A stretch of 64,000 nucleotides of DNA from Scenedesmus sp. ARA3. Taxonomy: Eukaryota > Chlorophyta > Chlorophyceae > Sphaeropleales > Scenedesmaceae. Position 1 is the stretch's first letter, and every line of letters begins with the position of its first letter. The translations under genes were made by a program, and so were the position numbers. Shown here piece after piece: positions 37,026 through 49,700 of the stretch. The DNA lies in contig RWJK01001948.1 in assembly GCA_004335835.1 (NCBI GenBank), positions 116,477 through 180,476 of the forward strand. Reading direction: 5' to 3'. The notes under the pieces are model-generated. The model ran no database searches. It had not been told where the DNA came from and saw nothing but the letters and a program-made list of their open reading frames with translations.

Positions 37026-38411
37026 GGCGAAACCAGCAGACAATCACCAGTGTTTAACACCATATGTTGCTGTCTGAGACCATTGTCCTGCTGCTCACCA
37101 ACCGCTTCAACCACTGCTGCCGCAGCACCGCAGGATCAAGCCCCAACCCAGCCACCAGCAGCAGGCAGCGACGGACACAAACAGCTATGTTTATTGTACA
37201 TGGTTATAGGTTACATGTTACATTTCCTGGTTCATGCTCACCGACAGCTCCGACCACTGCTGCTGCAGCACCCCAGCATCAAGCCCCAGATCTGCCACTA
37301 GCTGCGCCAGGTCACCACGCGGCCTCCCTTTCTGCGCTGCGAAGCTCTGCGCCAGTGTGAAGAACTCCTGAGGAGTTCCCTTGAAGTTCACACGGCTCTG
37401 GTGCACGTACATGACCTGCAGCGGCAGACAGGAAAGAACCGTGTGCATTGCTGCTGTTGCTGTCTTCATTGGAAGTCGCCTGCAGCAGGGTGCGTTAAAT
37501 GGGTGTGGCAAGGTGCTTGATGCAGTGCTGCTGCGGCGTGAAAAAGTGGTTGTTACTGCTGCTGCTGCTGCCGTCACTGCGCTGCTGCTGCCCTGCTGCT
37601 GCTGTTGCTGCTGCTGCTGCCGGCCCTCACCTGTGCTCTCCAGCAGGGGATGCCGACCTCTGATGGCGACTGACCGCTCAGCTTCAGCCAGCCAGCCTGC
37701 CATCAAGAAAATCCAACGTCAAGTAACAGTTTTGTCATTGCATGCACGGTGAGGCAGGCTCAGCAGCTCGGCACATTGTTTTGAAGGTGCATGGCAAGCA
37801 ACAGCGCACGGATACATGAGAAGGCACTAGAATTCCGCGATGCAGTTGCTGGTCTCACCTCCAGGGGATCCAAGCAAGCCACAGCGCGCAGCAAGCATGA
37901 GCAGCAGCAAGCAGCAGCAGCAGCAGCAGCAGCCAGCCTCACCTCCAGGGGGTCTAAGCAGGCCACAGCGCGCAGCAGCAGCGTCTTGCCTACACCGGAG
38001 GGGCCCCGCAGGAACCAGATCTCACCAGGGAACACCTGGCGGCAGCAGCAGCAGCAGCAAGTGAAGCATTGTGCTACTGGTGTGTTGAGAGGTGACAGCA
38101 GGTGCCAAGGCGCTGTGATGGAAGCTTGCTGCCGTGCCGTGCCGTGCCGTGCCTTTCGTCTCATTGCTGCGTCACAGCACGATCCGTGGTTGTTCTGTTG
38201 GTTAAGCACTGCATGATGCTCATAACAACAGGCCAACACGTGTATACTATCCCGGCATTAATGCTGCCGCTGGTATGCCTGCCTGAGCGTGGGTTGTTTC
38301 GACAAATGGTTGTAGTAGCACCCGTACCTCGAAGCTGATGTTGCTCCACAGCGTGCGCCCACCCACACTGCGCTTGAGCTGGTGCACCACCAGCAGCGGC
38401 GCGTCAGCCAT
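36189..38411 (-). CDS. STAR1/FetA-type ABC transporter ATP-binding subunit
   Basis: Stand-alone nucleotide-binding subunit resembling plant STAR1 (ABCI17) and bacterial FetA/YbbL, which pair with a separate membrane subunit in metal (Al, Fe) tolerance. Exons: 38411-38328 (MADAPLLVVHQLKRSVGGR), 38035-37943 (Walker A GPSGVGKT), 37696-37631, 37415-37242 (Q-loop YVHQSRV, ELS), 36856-36750 (signature GGQAQR, Walker B LLLLDEPTSACD), 36498-36189 (H-loop VLWVTHD, then polyGln tail, stop TAA). Every junction is phase-compatible; about 277 residues. No membrane partner (STAR2/FetB-like) is in the window. The polyGln/Ser tail of about 70 residues is unusual for the family. Exons 2 and 4 have downstream echoes. 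Confidence 0.88.
37090..37895 (-). repeat. Exon-edge echoes in the STAR1-like gene (two)
   Basis: Bases 37851-37895 repeat the end of the exon 37943-38035 (RAVACLDPLE plus GTGAG donor). Bases about 37090-37160 repeat the end of the exon 37242-37415 (GLGLD-x-x-VL-QQW) with a GGTGAGC donor. Both lie downstream of the real exon. Confidence 0.85.
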
Positions 38412-38438
38412 GGCAGGGCGCTGCTGCTGCTGCTGCTG

Positions 38439-38475
<37 letters not shown>

Positions 38476-39418
38476 TGTGATTATGCGTGCGTCTGATCAC
38501 GCTGTGGAGGGAATGCCAGTTTGGGAAGGCGTGTGATGACTGCCCAGCCCTTGCAGCTGCGTTGCAGTGCGGGGCTCGGTTGAGTTCCCCCCTGTGGGAA
38601 CAGTTGTTAAGTCAAGATCAAGAAAGCTATGCTTTTTATGCAAGGGGTGGTTGGTATGTATTGCAGTAAAGCAGCGGGAGCAGCAGCGGCAGCAGCAGTA
38701 GCAGCGCAGCAGTAGCAGACATGGCAGCACCGGTACTTCATCCATGGCTGCACTCAGCGGCCTGCTAGTGCGTTGCATATCTGTGCGTCATTGAAGCATT
38801 CTTTATTATCATTTCACCTGCGGATGGATGAAAAAGCCGAGTCCTTGAGCAGCTACAGCCTGTACGTGGCCCCTGTGCTGTTGCTGTTGCGTGTTCTGAT
38901 CCCCTAGAGAGACGTACTGTTGGTCTGGGACGCTATATAAGCAGATTGAAACACTTTCGCCTTGTAACGCCCACAGGCTGTCACCGAACGACGAGCTGGA
39001 ACGAGAGCTCAGCTGCGATCTAGCAGGGCAGCAGGTGCGTAAGCGCAAACCAGCACGAACATCAAAGGACATAACATAAATGGTTGTACGGTGTCGATAG
39101 CCATGAGGCTGGCCACCGTGCGACAGGAGCGATGCTAAAACCTTGTCCAATGTGGCAACCTGTGTGCCAGCTGCCCCAACTGTTCAGGAGCCTAGGACGA
39201 TGCTGCAGGGCGCGTAACTATGATACCAGATGCTCAAGGAATTACTTGTGAAAACATGCGTTGCCTGCATAAAGAGACGCTGCTGCTTTCGTTTGCTGCA
39301 GCAGTTCAGGGTCGATTTCATAGAAGAGGTAAGCACCGGACACCCCTCTACCCAGCTCGTTACAAACAGCTGCTTCATTCACAACGCTGAAACACCAATG
39401 TCCACTCCCGGGACATCA
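38412..39418. other. Intergenic with one unrecognised open frame
   Basis: The STAR1-like promoter lies at the left. A minus-strand frame of 113 codons (39150-38809, beginning MDKVLASLLSHGGQPHGYRH) has low repeat content but no recognised domain; a real exon cannot be excluded. CTG/CAG tracts occur near 38420-38475 and 38670-38710. Confidence 0.4.
39360..39364 (-). terminator. TGTAA polyadenylation signal of the cyclophilin gene
   Basis: TGTAA on the minus strand, about 55 bases past the cyclophilin stop codon. Confidence 0.6.
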
Positions 39419-40425
39419 TCACGCCAGCACACCGCAGTCGTCGATGGCCACGCGCTGCCCGGGCCGGCCTGACCGGTCCACCGGCAGGTTCTGCAGCTTG
39501 TCCACAACGTCCAAGCCCTGCACCACTTTCCCGAAGACCACGTGCTTGCCATCCAGCCAGGGCGTGTCAGCGGTGGTGATGAAGAACCTGCAAGGAGTGA
39601 CAGCCAGTGCAGCAGAGCAGTGATGGCAGACTATTAGCAGCAAATCCTGCACGCGCAAAGACCACGTGCTTGCCGTGCAGCCAGGGCGTGTCAGCAGTGG
39701 TGATGAAGAACCTGAGGGGGGAGCGAGGAAGGGCCAGCGAGGAAGGAGGAGCACAGCGAAGCAGTGGTGTTCAGTTGACAACACTTCATTGTGATAAAGG
39801 CTGGCTTACAAGAAGACTATTATTATTATTAACACTTCATTGTGATAAAGCATGACGAATGCTGTAGGCTGATCCAGCACAACACAGGAGGTGTGAATTG
39901 CAACACATCAGTTGAAACTGTGCATTGGCATGGAAGCATAAGGATTGCGCCTGCAGCTGGCTTAGCAAGGAAACAGCACAGGCACCGATGGCTGCATGTT
40001 GCATGCTGCGACTCACTGGCTGCCATTGGTGTTGCGGCCTGCGTTGGCCATGGATACCACCCCGGGTGCATGCTTCACATTGAAGTTCTCATCTGCAGGG
40101 CGGGAAGTTCCCAGCACACACACAAAAACAGAAGTTCTTGGCTGCAGCTACAGGGGATTGGCGGTGCAAGTCCCCAAGGTCGTGCAGAATGCACACAGTG
40201 CAGATGTAAACTGCGCAAAAGGAAATTTGTTGCAACTGCAGCTTGTTGCTCAGAAAGACAGAGCCTCGCTGCCTGCTGGAAACACCTCAGAAAGACAGAG
40301 CCCCGCTGCCTACTGGCAAGTCACCCTAAAGGTCAGGGCATGGCACATGCGCGCACTTGCAGCTGCTCCTGCTGTGCTGCTCTACTGCTGCTGTGCTGGC
40401 AAAAGCAAATTGCATCACCGCAGCC

Positions 40426-40456
<31 letters not shown>

Positions 40457-42245
40457 CTGCTGCTGGGCCACCCACCCGCAAACTTGCGGCCGTAGATGGA
40501 GTAGCCGCCAGTGCCGTTGCCTCGCTCAAAGTCACCACCCTGCATGTACCGGCAGCAAACCACAGGGTTTGCTAGCAGTGAGACAGCTGAACCATCCTGC
40601 TGCTTGAACAGTCGTCCCTCATGATGCCATGTCTGCAACAGTGCCATGAGCCTGTGCCTGGGTTTGGGTACATGTTACACTGGTGTTCACTGTTGGCAAA
40701 GCTTACTGTGCCGAGGTGGTAATCAGCAGTAGAGTTGACAGCCACACACTCACATCCTAGCAACGTTCACAGCTGAACAGGCAAACACAGCTTTCACAGC
40801 TGCGCATCACCTGCGTGACAAAGCCCTTCATGCTGCAGTGAAGGGAAGCCCTTATGCAGCAAACAATCTCACAGTCACTTGCTACAGTCCCATAGAGATC
40901 AATAATTCATCTTCCCACCTGGATGACGAAGTCCTTGATGATGCGGCGGAAGGTGGCGCCCTTGTACCCGAAGCCCTTCTCACCACGTTCAACACTCCCT
41001 TAAATCGTTTTTGTGAACTTCACACCTAGCAGCAATAGTTCACAGTCATCTTCCCACCTGGATGACGAAGTCCTTGATGATGCGGTGGAAGGTGGCGCCC
41101 TTGTAGCCAAAGCCTTTCTCACCGGTTGCCAGTGCAGCAAAGTTGGCGGCAGTCTTGGGCGTGTCGTTGCCTGCAGGGATTAAAGCAAGATGGCAGTTCG
41201 GGTATCACGGTTGCTGCGACCAAGGATGAACAGTCACAGATGTTTTGCTAAGGCAGTGGAGCAAGCAGCCGTCCTTGGGGTCTCGCTGCCTGCACAGACA
41301 TGAGCTGCAAAGTTTCAGGTGTTGCATGTACAGACTGATCACGAATGCCTGCTCTGACAAAGCAGGTTCTGCTGCTACTGCTGCTGCTGTTGCTGTTGCT
41401 GCTGTCACTGCTGCTGCGTCTCACCAAACAGCCCGATCACACTGGGCCCTGCAGGCTGTCCGACCACACTCCCGGTATGACCTGCTGCTGCTGCTGCTGC
41501 TGGCCCCACTCTGTATGTCACTGCTGTTGCTGCTGCTGCTGCTGCTTCCACTCACCAAACAGCCCAATTACGATGCGTCCTGCAGGCTGGCCTCCAACGC
41601 TGACGTCAAAGAACACCTTCTGCGTCACCTCAGGGCCATCAGCAGCTAACACAGCCCTGCACAGCCAGCAAAGCAATGAAAAATGTGACAAGATCTGGTT
41701 AACCAGAACCGTTGTGATGTACTGTATGCTGCAGTTATGATTAACGTCGCTGCTTGCTGCTGTGCCGAGCTGTGCATGATTTCCTGGCGCTTGGAGCATT
41801 GGCGTGGGTTGACATGACTTACTGGCTCCTGCTGCTGCATTTCTGCATGCTCAACAGCACAGTAAGCACATCACGTTTACAAGAGCTGTTTGTTTACTAG
41901 ACACGGCATGGAAGCAGAAGCAGCACCACAGCAGCATGCAGCAGCAGCAGTGCCAGGGCTTTCATCAGCTGCTGTCGACACCACACGCGACAGGCATTCT
42001 GCCACGCACCCTGCAGTAGTTGCTGTCACTGCGGCAGCTGCTGCGGCAAGCAATGCGCGTTTGCCGAGCCCGGAAGCTGCTTCCACGTACTCCGTGGACG
42101 AGGCTGCAACTGCCTGCTCGGTCTGCTGCTGCTGTGCACGTGCGCGAACGCTGCAGCTACGAGAGATAACCGGTCGTGTTACTGCCTTGAAAGCGGTGTG
42201 GTGCGTCCGGCCTGCTGCCCGGGTGTTTGCTGCTTGCAGAGCCAT
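39419..42245 (-). CDS. Chloroplast cyclophilin (peptidyl-prolyl isomerase)
   Basis: Cyclophilin-type prolyl isomerase, probably in the chloroplast. Exons: 42245-42010 (transit peptide rich in Ala/Arg/Ser, then [18 protein letters not shown]), 41656-41556 ([27 protein letters not shown]), 41170-41058 ([20 protein letters not shown]), 40539-40476 ([17 protein letters not shown]), 40092-40017 ([18 protein letters not shown]), 39587-39419 ([20 protein letters not shown] ... DDCGVLA, stop). All phases join. Catalytic Arg and Phe (FHR...DF), Trp (PWLDG) and His (KHVVFG) are present. The hydrophobic stretch followed by VLAAD resembles a second, lumen-directing signal, so thylakoid lumen is likely but not proven. 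An ATG at 42281 is an alternative start. Three echoes lie in its introns. Confidence 0.93.
39655..41470 (-). repeat. Exon-edge echoes in the cyclophilin gene (three)
   Basis: 39655-39716 repeats the last exon's start ([18 protein letters not shown]) with its acceptor, upstream of the exon. 40916-40972 repeats the end of exon 41058-41170 with its CAGGTGGGAAG donor; the catalytic HR has become RR. About 41419-41470 partially repeats the end of exon 41556-41656 (GLFG plus GTGAG). Confidence 0.9.
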
Positions 42246-43084
42246 GGCTGGGCCTTGCACTTTGGACTGCAGGATCAACACGGTGCTCTCACAAGCTGGC
42301 AGGGAAATAAGATGCCAGAAACGATACCTTCACGCCAAGCACAAAGACAGTTTGCTGGTCAACATACAGCAATACAAGGTAAGCAGGATGGTATGCTGTG
42401 GTTCAGGGCACTGCACAAGTTGATGTGTCATCTAACTTGTGTCACATTGTCCTTAGCAGCGTTAGCATCAGGCTCCGCCACATTCGCAAACTGCATCCTG
42501 ACCCAGTATGTTCAAATGGCTTGACTGCTGTCTTCAATGCATCCAATCATACCCTGGTACGGCAGTGATGCTTGCAGCGCCACGCGCAGCATGTGCCAAA
42601 CCCTACCGCACGTACTATAGCGGCTGCTGGTTTGCATGATGCGCTGAAACTGTGACCTTGATGTACAGGCACACAATGCTGCACAACGAGACCCTGTGTG
42701 ATTGCCTAAAACGCCAAGGTATGCTTGTCAAGTCTGCTTACCAAGTAATCATTCTGCTACGCTAGACCAAATGCGGTGGCAGCGCTTCAGTCCATGGATG
42801 GTGCTCAGCACTGGCTTCTACCGAGGGCACCAAACTCGCAAACAACAAGTGCCTCACTACACACACGAAGTCCACTGAGCGGTCCTAGCCTCAACAAGAC
42901 TCATCTGGCAGCCGCCGTGAGGTGAGATTGCCCACCGCACAAACGGCCGCCGCTGCATCAGCCACTGCTGTTTGTCCAGTTGCTGCTGCTGCTGCTGCTG
43001 CTGCTGCACCACGGATGCTGTTATGTGCAGCAGCTGCTGCTGCAGCACGGATGCTGCGTCTGCTGCACTGGCTGCCGCCGCTGC
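42246..43084. other. Intergenic: cyclophilin promoter and lumen-protein 3' flank
   Basis: About 840 bases with no recognised coding sequence. A CTG tract lies at 42977-43010. Confidence 0.6.
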
Positions 43085-43796
43085 CTACGCCCCCACCCTG
43101 TTGTACTTGGGTGGTATTGCTGCCAGGTACGCCTCTACTGACGCATTCAGCAGCATGAAGCTCTGCTGCACCTGCAGGCAACGGCAGCAGCCGCAGTAGA
43201 AGCAGCAGTAGCAGCACCAAGAGCTCATCAGGTGCTTGCAGTTCATCTGCTGACATTGTGTCCGTCGCCGCCACCTGACGCGTACAAACACTGAAGGCGC
43301 GTAGGCGAGCTACGCAAGCAGCTTTCAAACGTAAACAAGGCTGGTGTAGTGATTCGGTAGGTTTATTGCTACCATGTCGTTCCATCTTGCCATTGCCATT
43401 GCCATTGCTGTTGCAGCTGCTGCTGCTGCTGCTGCTGCTGTGGCGGTGGCTGCTGCTGCTTCTGCTGTGCAGACAAGCAAACACCCACCTGCATGTCTGC
43501 ACCCGGCTGCCCATCTGCTGCCTTGAGCGCAATTGTGGCCAGCGCATGCACGTGGTCAATGAACTCCACGTACTCCTTGCGCGCAGCAACAGCAGCGGCA
43601 AAGTCGTCGCTCTGCAGCAGCGCCCAGGGGATGTAGAAGCAGGCCTGCCGCACGTCATCAAACGGCGGCTGCACCAGCACCTGCGGCAGCAGCAGCAGCA
43701 GCAGCAGCTTACAGTTCAGCATCACTTGGATGAGCACCAGCGCCCAGGGATTGTGATAGCACTTTGTCAAACGGCCGCTGCACCAGCACCTGCCGG

Positions 43797-43830
<34 letters not shown>

Positions 43831-45043
43831 AGCGCATTATGCAGCATAGTAAGCACACACATCTTGTAGAGTACCAAATGCCTGCAAGGCACTCAGAGCT
43901 GCTGCTGAGAGGCAGCGATAAGCCCCGCACATGGCTTTGCTCGATCCAGTGTGCTGCGACTCACTGTATGAGCCACAACAGGTTTTATGTGAACATAACA
44001 GAGTTAGCTATGAAGAAGCAACTCTGTCTTCGCACCTGGCTCAGCTCGATCCAGTCCCCAGCGCTGATCTTCTGCGCAATGAGCGGCCAAGATGCTTTCC
44101 TGGCCTCCCTTAGGATCTGCAGGTAGGAGCTCACACTCAGGTTGGCACTGACATTGCCTTTGCCGGCCTTGCTGCTGCTGCTGCTGCTGCTGCTGCCGCC
44201 GTTGCTGCTGCTGCTGCTGCTGCTATTACCAGGCGTAGAGCCGCCTGTGTTGGCCGTGCTGTTGCTGTTGCTGCTGCTGCTGCTCGCGTCGCTGCCTGTG
44301 TTACTGCCGTTGCTGCTGCTGCTGGCGGGATTGGTGTCGCTGCCACTGCTGCTGCTGCTGTTGGAGTTGCTGTTGTCACTGCTGCTGCTACTGCTGCTGC
44401 TGCTGCCGCCAATGTTGTTCACGTCACTATCAGGGCCTGAGCTGCTAGGTGGGTCCTGTTGCTGCTGGTCTGAGGCAGAGCCGCTTGTATCCTGCTCTTC
44501 ATCACTGCTGCTGCTGCTGCTGCTGCTATCATCATCGTCATCATCCAAGCTATCTACAACGTCATCATCATCACTGCTGCTGCTGCTGCTGCTGTCATTG
44601 TCTGCATCGTCTGACTCTACATTGCTTGATGGCTCAGGCTGCTGCTGCTGCTGCTGGTCTGCGCTGCCGCTGGCAGCAGCAGGGTCTGCTGCATTGCCTG
44701 TGCTGCTGCTGCCAAAGGTTCTTCCACCGCCAAAAGGCCAGTTCGCCGCTGCTGCAGCTGCAGGCTCTGGTTGAGCTGCTGCTCCTGCAAGCAGGGCCAG
44801 GGGTACTAGCCCTAGCTGAGACAGCAGCACAGACCGCCTGGAGCCGCATACGCTGCTGCTTTGCGTCGCAATTGCATTTTGTTCGGCTACAGAAATCGCA
44901 TGTGGCTCCTGCTTTGCGGCTGTATGCAGGATGATCGCAGCTGGCACACGTCTGCTGCCCTCTACTGCTGCGTGCGCGCCACAGATTGGCTGGTAGGGTT
45001 TGCGCCCCTCAGCCGAGCGCAGTTGTTTGTTGAATCGAAGCAT
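43085..45043 (-). CDS. Predicted Tat-targeted thylakoid-lumen protein with Ser/Asp linker
   Basis: Function not recognised. Exon 1: 45043-44036 (ATG at 45100 also possible). It encodes a transit-like N-terminus, then a twin-arginine lumen signal (SRRSVLLSQLGLVPLALLAG, AxA-type end), then about 220 residues of Ser, Asp, Asn and Gln, then a conserved-looking stretch (SYLQILREARKASWPLIAQK, GDWIELSQ). Exon 2: 43680-43489 (VLVQPPFDDVRQACFYIPWA, YVEFIDHVHALATIAL). Exon 3: 43171-43085 (QQSFMLLNASVEAYLAAIPP, stop TAG). Phases join. The C-terminal part looks like an all-helical domain, loosely like PsbQ-family lumen proteins, but I cannot assign it. The long acidic linker is odd for a lumen protein. 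Confidence 0.65.
43765..43945 (-). repeat. Exon-edge echoes in the lumen-protein gene
   Basis: About 43765-43795 repeats the start of exon 43489-43680 (VLVQ-PFD-V) with a GGCAG acceptor, and adjoining bases repeat a later piece (PWALV). 43925-43945 repeats the end of exon 1 (ACTGGATCGAGC, then a GTGCG donor). Confidence 0.75.
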
Positions 45044-45642
45044 CAATAGCAGATTACAAGCGGCCTCGTCTATGCGACTGATCAGTGTCTCGGAAATCAC
45101 TACACTTGGTATGTGATCGCTTGCTCGTTAGACCGTGCACCTGAGCTCGTACAGGACTCACATACATCCTTATGGTGCACATTCAAATGAACTGCAAGTG
45201 CTCCTCGCGCTCGTGGTGCAGGTGACACCTGGGTGACACGTGACGTCAGGACCTGGCCTTGCACCCTGCCCAACTGGCCCAGTTGGGCCCCAGTGGGGCC
45301 TGAGTTAGCCATTCGGCCCAGCTTTGCAGTCGGCCAGACATTTAAAAGGGGATACTGGACAAAAATACGAAAGTAAGTTACCACTAAAGGAAAACGTCTG
45401 AACGTGTTGAATGCACGGTTGAAGAACCCAGGACAACCGAAGCCTTTGAGCACGGGCCTGAATTCAGCACAACGCACAAAGCCTACACAGCAGTTGGGAC
45501 AGACTGCTGGAATCAGTCGCTGCAGTTGCAGTAACTCAAGGCTCAGAAGGTTGACCAGTCAAACAGACATCCTGCAGCAGCAGCACTATCAAGCGTAGTG
45601 GCAGGCAGTGCCTGTAGGCACTCCAGCTAGAACAGCTCTGCA
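45044..45642. other. Intergenic: lumen-protein promoter, ABCG7 3' flank
   Basis: No gene recognised. ABCG7-type transcription (minus) ends here. A minus-strand TGTAA is at about 45053-45057. Confidence 0.5.
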
Positions 45643-46257
45643 TCAGCTGCTGCCAACCAGCACAGGCTCTGCAGCAGCTGCTGCAACAGCAGCCTCATCC
45701 TGCACCTCCTCCACAACTGCTGCTGCTGCTGGCGCTGCTGCTGCTGCTGGCTCTGGGAGTGCTGCTGCTGCTGCTGCTGCTGCCTCCACTGGCTGGAACT
45801 TGGGCTTGCCTGCCCGCAGGATGCAGTAGGTCAGCCTGCAGTGACATGGCAGTGTGGCAGAGCAGCAGCAGCAGCAGCAGCAACAGCAGGAGCTGTAGAT
45901 CAGCTTAAAAGTAGGGTTTCAACCACACAGTGCGCTTCATTCAGCAATCCCAACACAACACATGATGCAATATCACTGTCAACCATTGGCCCTCTCTGCT
46001 AAACCCGACTGCAACGCTAGAACCTCACCAGTAGTGGAAGCCCAGGATGCGCGCCTCTGAGCCCAGCAGCAGTCACCATTGAACCACTGCTAAACCCTCA
46101 GTTCTACACAACCCAACATTTTAAACCTCATTATTTTCTGTTGTGATGTAACAAAACCCACCAGTAGTAGAAGCCCAGGATGCGCGCCTCTGAGCCGAGC
46201 GTCTTGCGGATGCTGGTGTGGCCGAACGACAGCCAGCTCAGCACGTCCTCGCCTGGC

Positions 46258-46308
<51 letters not shown>

Positions 46309-49300
46309 GTGGCGGCACGAGACAAAGTTCAGGACAGATTTGGCAGCTAGCAAGCAGCAGCAAAGACAGCCGAAGCAGCTTGCAGGCCTGCAGATATGAA
46401 CAACAGCTGACAGCTTGCTGGCGGCCCGATTACAGCTGGCAGCTCTAGTGTGCTTTAATTTGGGCCCCACCAGTCTTCAAGCCGGGGCACCCTCGTCCAG
46501 CTTGAACTGCTGTCAGTCGTTACATCCGAAGCAGTGTCTGTGCATGCACAGGAGGATGAGAACAAAAAGAAATTGTCTACAAGCGCGCCTGCCCACCTGT
46601 CTTCATGCCGCGGCTGCCCTCGTCCAGCTCCGACTTCTGTCAGTAAAGTGATATCAGAGCAGTGTCTTTGTTCACAGGATAACAAAAAAGATGGGTCGCG
46701 GCTGCCCACCTGTCTTCATGCCGCGGCCTCCCTCGTCCAGCTCAAACTCTGCGCCCTGGAACTCGTTGATGCACAGCGCCTCAAAGGAGTGCTTGATCAG
46801 GCTGCAGCGCGGCAGCCAGCGCAGCGCACTGCAGGGGCGGCAGCAGCAGCAGCAGCAGCAGCAGCAGCGGCAGCAGCAGGCAGCAAGGAGCAGCACAGAG
46901 GCGGCAGCATCAGGAGGAGGATGTGGGTATCATTGAACCCCTGAAGATGATCGACACCAGCATCACCCTTCCTCATGTTCTGCTGTGTTGTGGTATGTTG
47001 AGTAGTTTCATTGCAGAACACACAGCCGCACCTGGGAATGTTCTCGTTGTTGCAGTAGCAGCCGCCAAAGATGATCCACACCAGCATCACACTTCCCTCA
47101 TGTCACATGTCATGTTGACGTTACGTTACATAACATAACACATAGCCCCTCTCACCTGGGGATGTTCTCGCTGTTGCAGTAGTAGCCGCCAAAGATGATC
47201 CACACCAGCATTACTGCAGGGCCAATGGCCACTGCAGCGTCAGCGTTGGGGGCAGCAGCGCCTACTGACAGGCCCAGCGCTGCTGCTGTGAAGGACTCGA
47301 GCGTCAGGATGCCCAAGAAGCGAGCAAACCTGCGGCACATGGACGAACCAACAAATGTCGCAGATAACTGCAGCGCGCACAGGACACACAAACGGCAGAC
47401 AGGCCCAGCGCTGCTGCTGTGAAGGACTCCAGCGTCAGGATGCCCAGGAAGTGCGCAAACCTGCAGGCAATTGTGACATGTCCAACATCAGCGGGGTGGC
47501 GCAAGCAACGGGGACAGGAGTGGAGCTGCGAGCAGCTACTCTTCAGCAACCTGTGCAGCCGGCAGGCAGCAATGTGCTGTGTGTATTGCGCCCTAGGTTC
47601 AGGCCGCACATGCAGCCCACATAGGCAGTCGACTACAACGCAGCATCTCTGCTGCGAATCACAGAGACACACGCGCATAACTAAATCACTTTGTCACCCC
47701 AGATAAAAGTAGTTCCTCACCTCAAAGGCTTGGAATGAAGGCTGGTGAAGGGGTACACCACCACACCATCACCCAGCGAAGTATGAAGCACAGGAAACCC
47801 CAGCGATGACCTGAAGCCCTGGTAATTATGCCTCACCTCACAGGCTTGCGGTTGAGTCCAGAGAAGGGGTACACGACCACGCCAAACACCAGCGGGAAGA
47901 TGCAGCTCAGAAACCCCCAAAGACCTGGTCATCCAAATTTTTTTTGCCCAAAACAATAGAGCCTCACCTCACAGGCTTGGGGTTCAGTCCGGTGAAGGGG
48001 TAGACCACCACGCCAAACACCAGCGGGAAGACGCAGCTCACCGGCAGCTCAGCCAGCAGCTTGGCTGCAGGGGGAGGGGCAGCAGCAGCAGCAGCAGCGG
48101 AGAAGTCAGAAATGTTTAAATGCACAAGGTGCAACAATTGCCTGATGTAATTCCCAGCAGCAGTGCTGTGCCATGACCATCTAGAACATGATGCTGAAAG
48201 ATATGATACGCATACAGACATCAGATAGCGGAGGAGTGTTGCCGCCCCACCTGACAGGTATGGCAGCACGTTGTAGGCCTTGCGGGTGAGCTCTCGATTC
48301 AAGCTGATACATAGGTTCATGTCTGTGATCAATACAGCGTGAGAAAACGTGTTGTAACATAGCAACATTCACACCTGACAGGTATGGCAGCACGTTGTAG
48401 GCCTTGCGGGTGCGCTCCCTGTTCACAATGGCCCGCTCCTTGGGGAACACCGTGATGGTCTTCACCAGCGCAGACATGGCTGTGTTGATGGCAGCCACCT
48501 GCAAGAATGTCACATAAACTGTTGGACACGGTTGGACGTTGAAGGTAACACAGCGTCTGGGGCGGCCCGCTCCTTAAGGAACACAGTGATGGTCTTGTCT
48601 GCTTTTGTCCAGAGGACAGACGATGCTCCATGCCGCCTTGTTACGACCTGCTACTGTTATAGCGACGTGTTCTGTAACACCCCGCCCACCTGCAGCAGCC
48701 CCATCCTGTCCTGGATGTTGCTCTGCTTCTTCTGCATGCGCCAGAAGATGGCCCCGAAGATGACGGCGCTGCTCACGTTGCTGCTCAGCCGTGCCATGGC
48801 GGCGGCCTTGTCGCGCGTGATCTGGCGCCACGAGCGGCGCAGCAGCAGCCGGAACTGCCTGCAGGGATGTATGAAATACGGCCCGGCAGATGGCACAATA
48901 CAGTCAATTGTTGAGACGCTTTTGCAGGAACAGCAGTGCAGGTGAAGTATAAGTGTTGCATGCGAAATCAATGCACTCAAACAGTTTGCCGCCTCCTGCA
49001 CATCAGGAACGGTGGAAGGTTGCAGCACACGCCGCTGCTTGTTGCAATGCTAGCATGCATAAAGGATTTAAGACTTGGATTGTGAGCATTCAAAGGCTGT
49101 ACTTGTACTTCCGTGAACTCAAATCCATCCAAGATTCTGTGGAGTTTGCTCACCTCGCCCAGCCTGCCACGGGCCCAGAGTTGACTGATCCAAGGGCCAG
49201 CTCGCCACTGGGCGTGCGGCTCATGTGCTTGTGCGCTGCTGCAGCCTCGGCAGCAGCCTTGCCACCGGCGCTGGCGGCCCATGCATCAACCAGACCCTGG

Positions 49301-49657
49301 GAGACAGCAGTGGCAGAGGCAGGGCCGGGTGCAGCAGGGTGCGCAGGCTGTAAAAGGCAATTTGCGGGTTAAGGCACCATCCGAACATGGCGCAAGCCAC
49401 CTCGTGTGCGGCCATTGCGGCTAGCGCAGTTGCACAGCATTGCACGTGACTAGGCACAGCAGCCATGCACAACGCGCAGCCAAACATGATATGATGTCAT
49501 GTAACACATATACTGTGTTGAAAAAATTGTCAACACACCCACCTGCACGCGCGCCTTGCTCTCCTCCTCCACCTCTGGTGAGGAGTAGTCGATGGAGATG
49601 AGGTCGGCCACAAACTCGGCAGGGTTGTAGTGAGCAGGGCAGGCGTGGCCCAGCTGT

Positions 49658-49700
<43 letters not shown>

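Noticed and set aside
36189..45043. A functional operon or metal-stress cluster (STAR1-like, cyclophilin, lumen protein)
   Set aside because: Each gene has its own introns and spacing of several hundred bases; shared direction alone is not evidence of joint expression.
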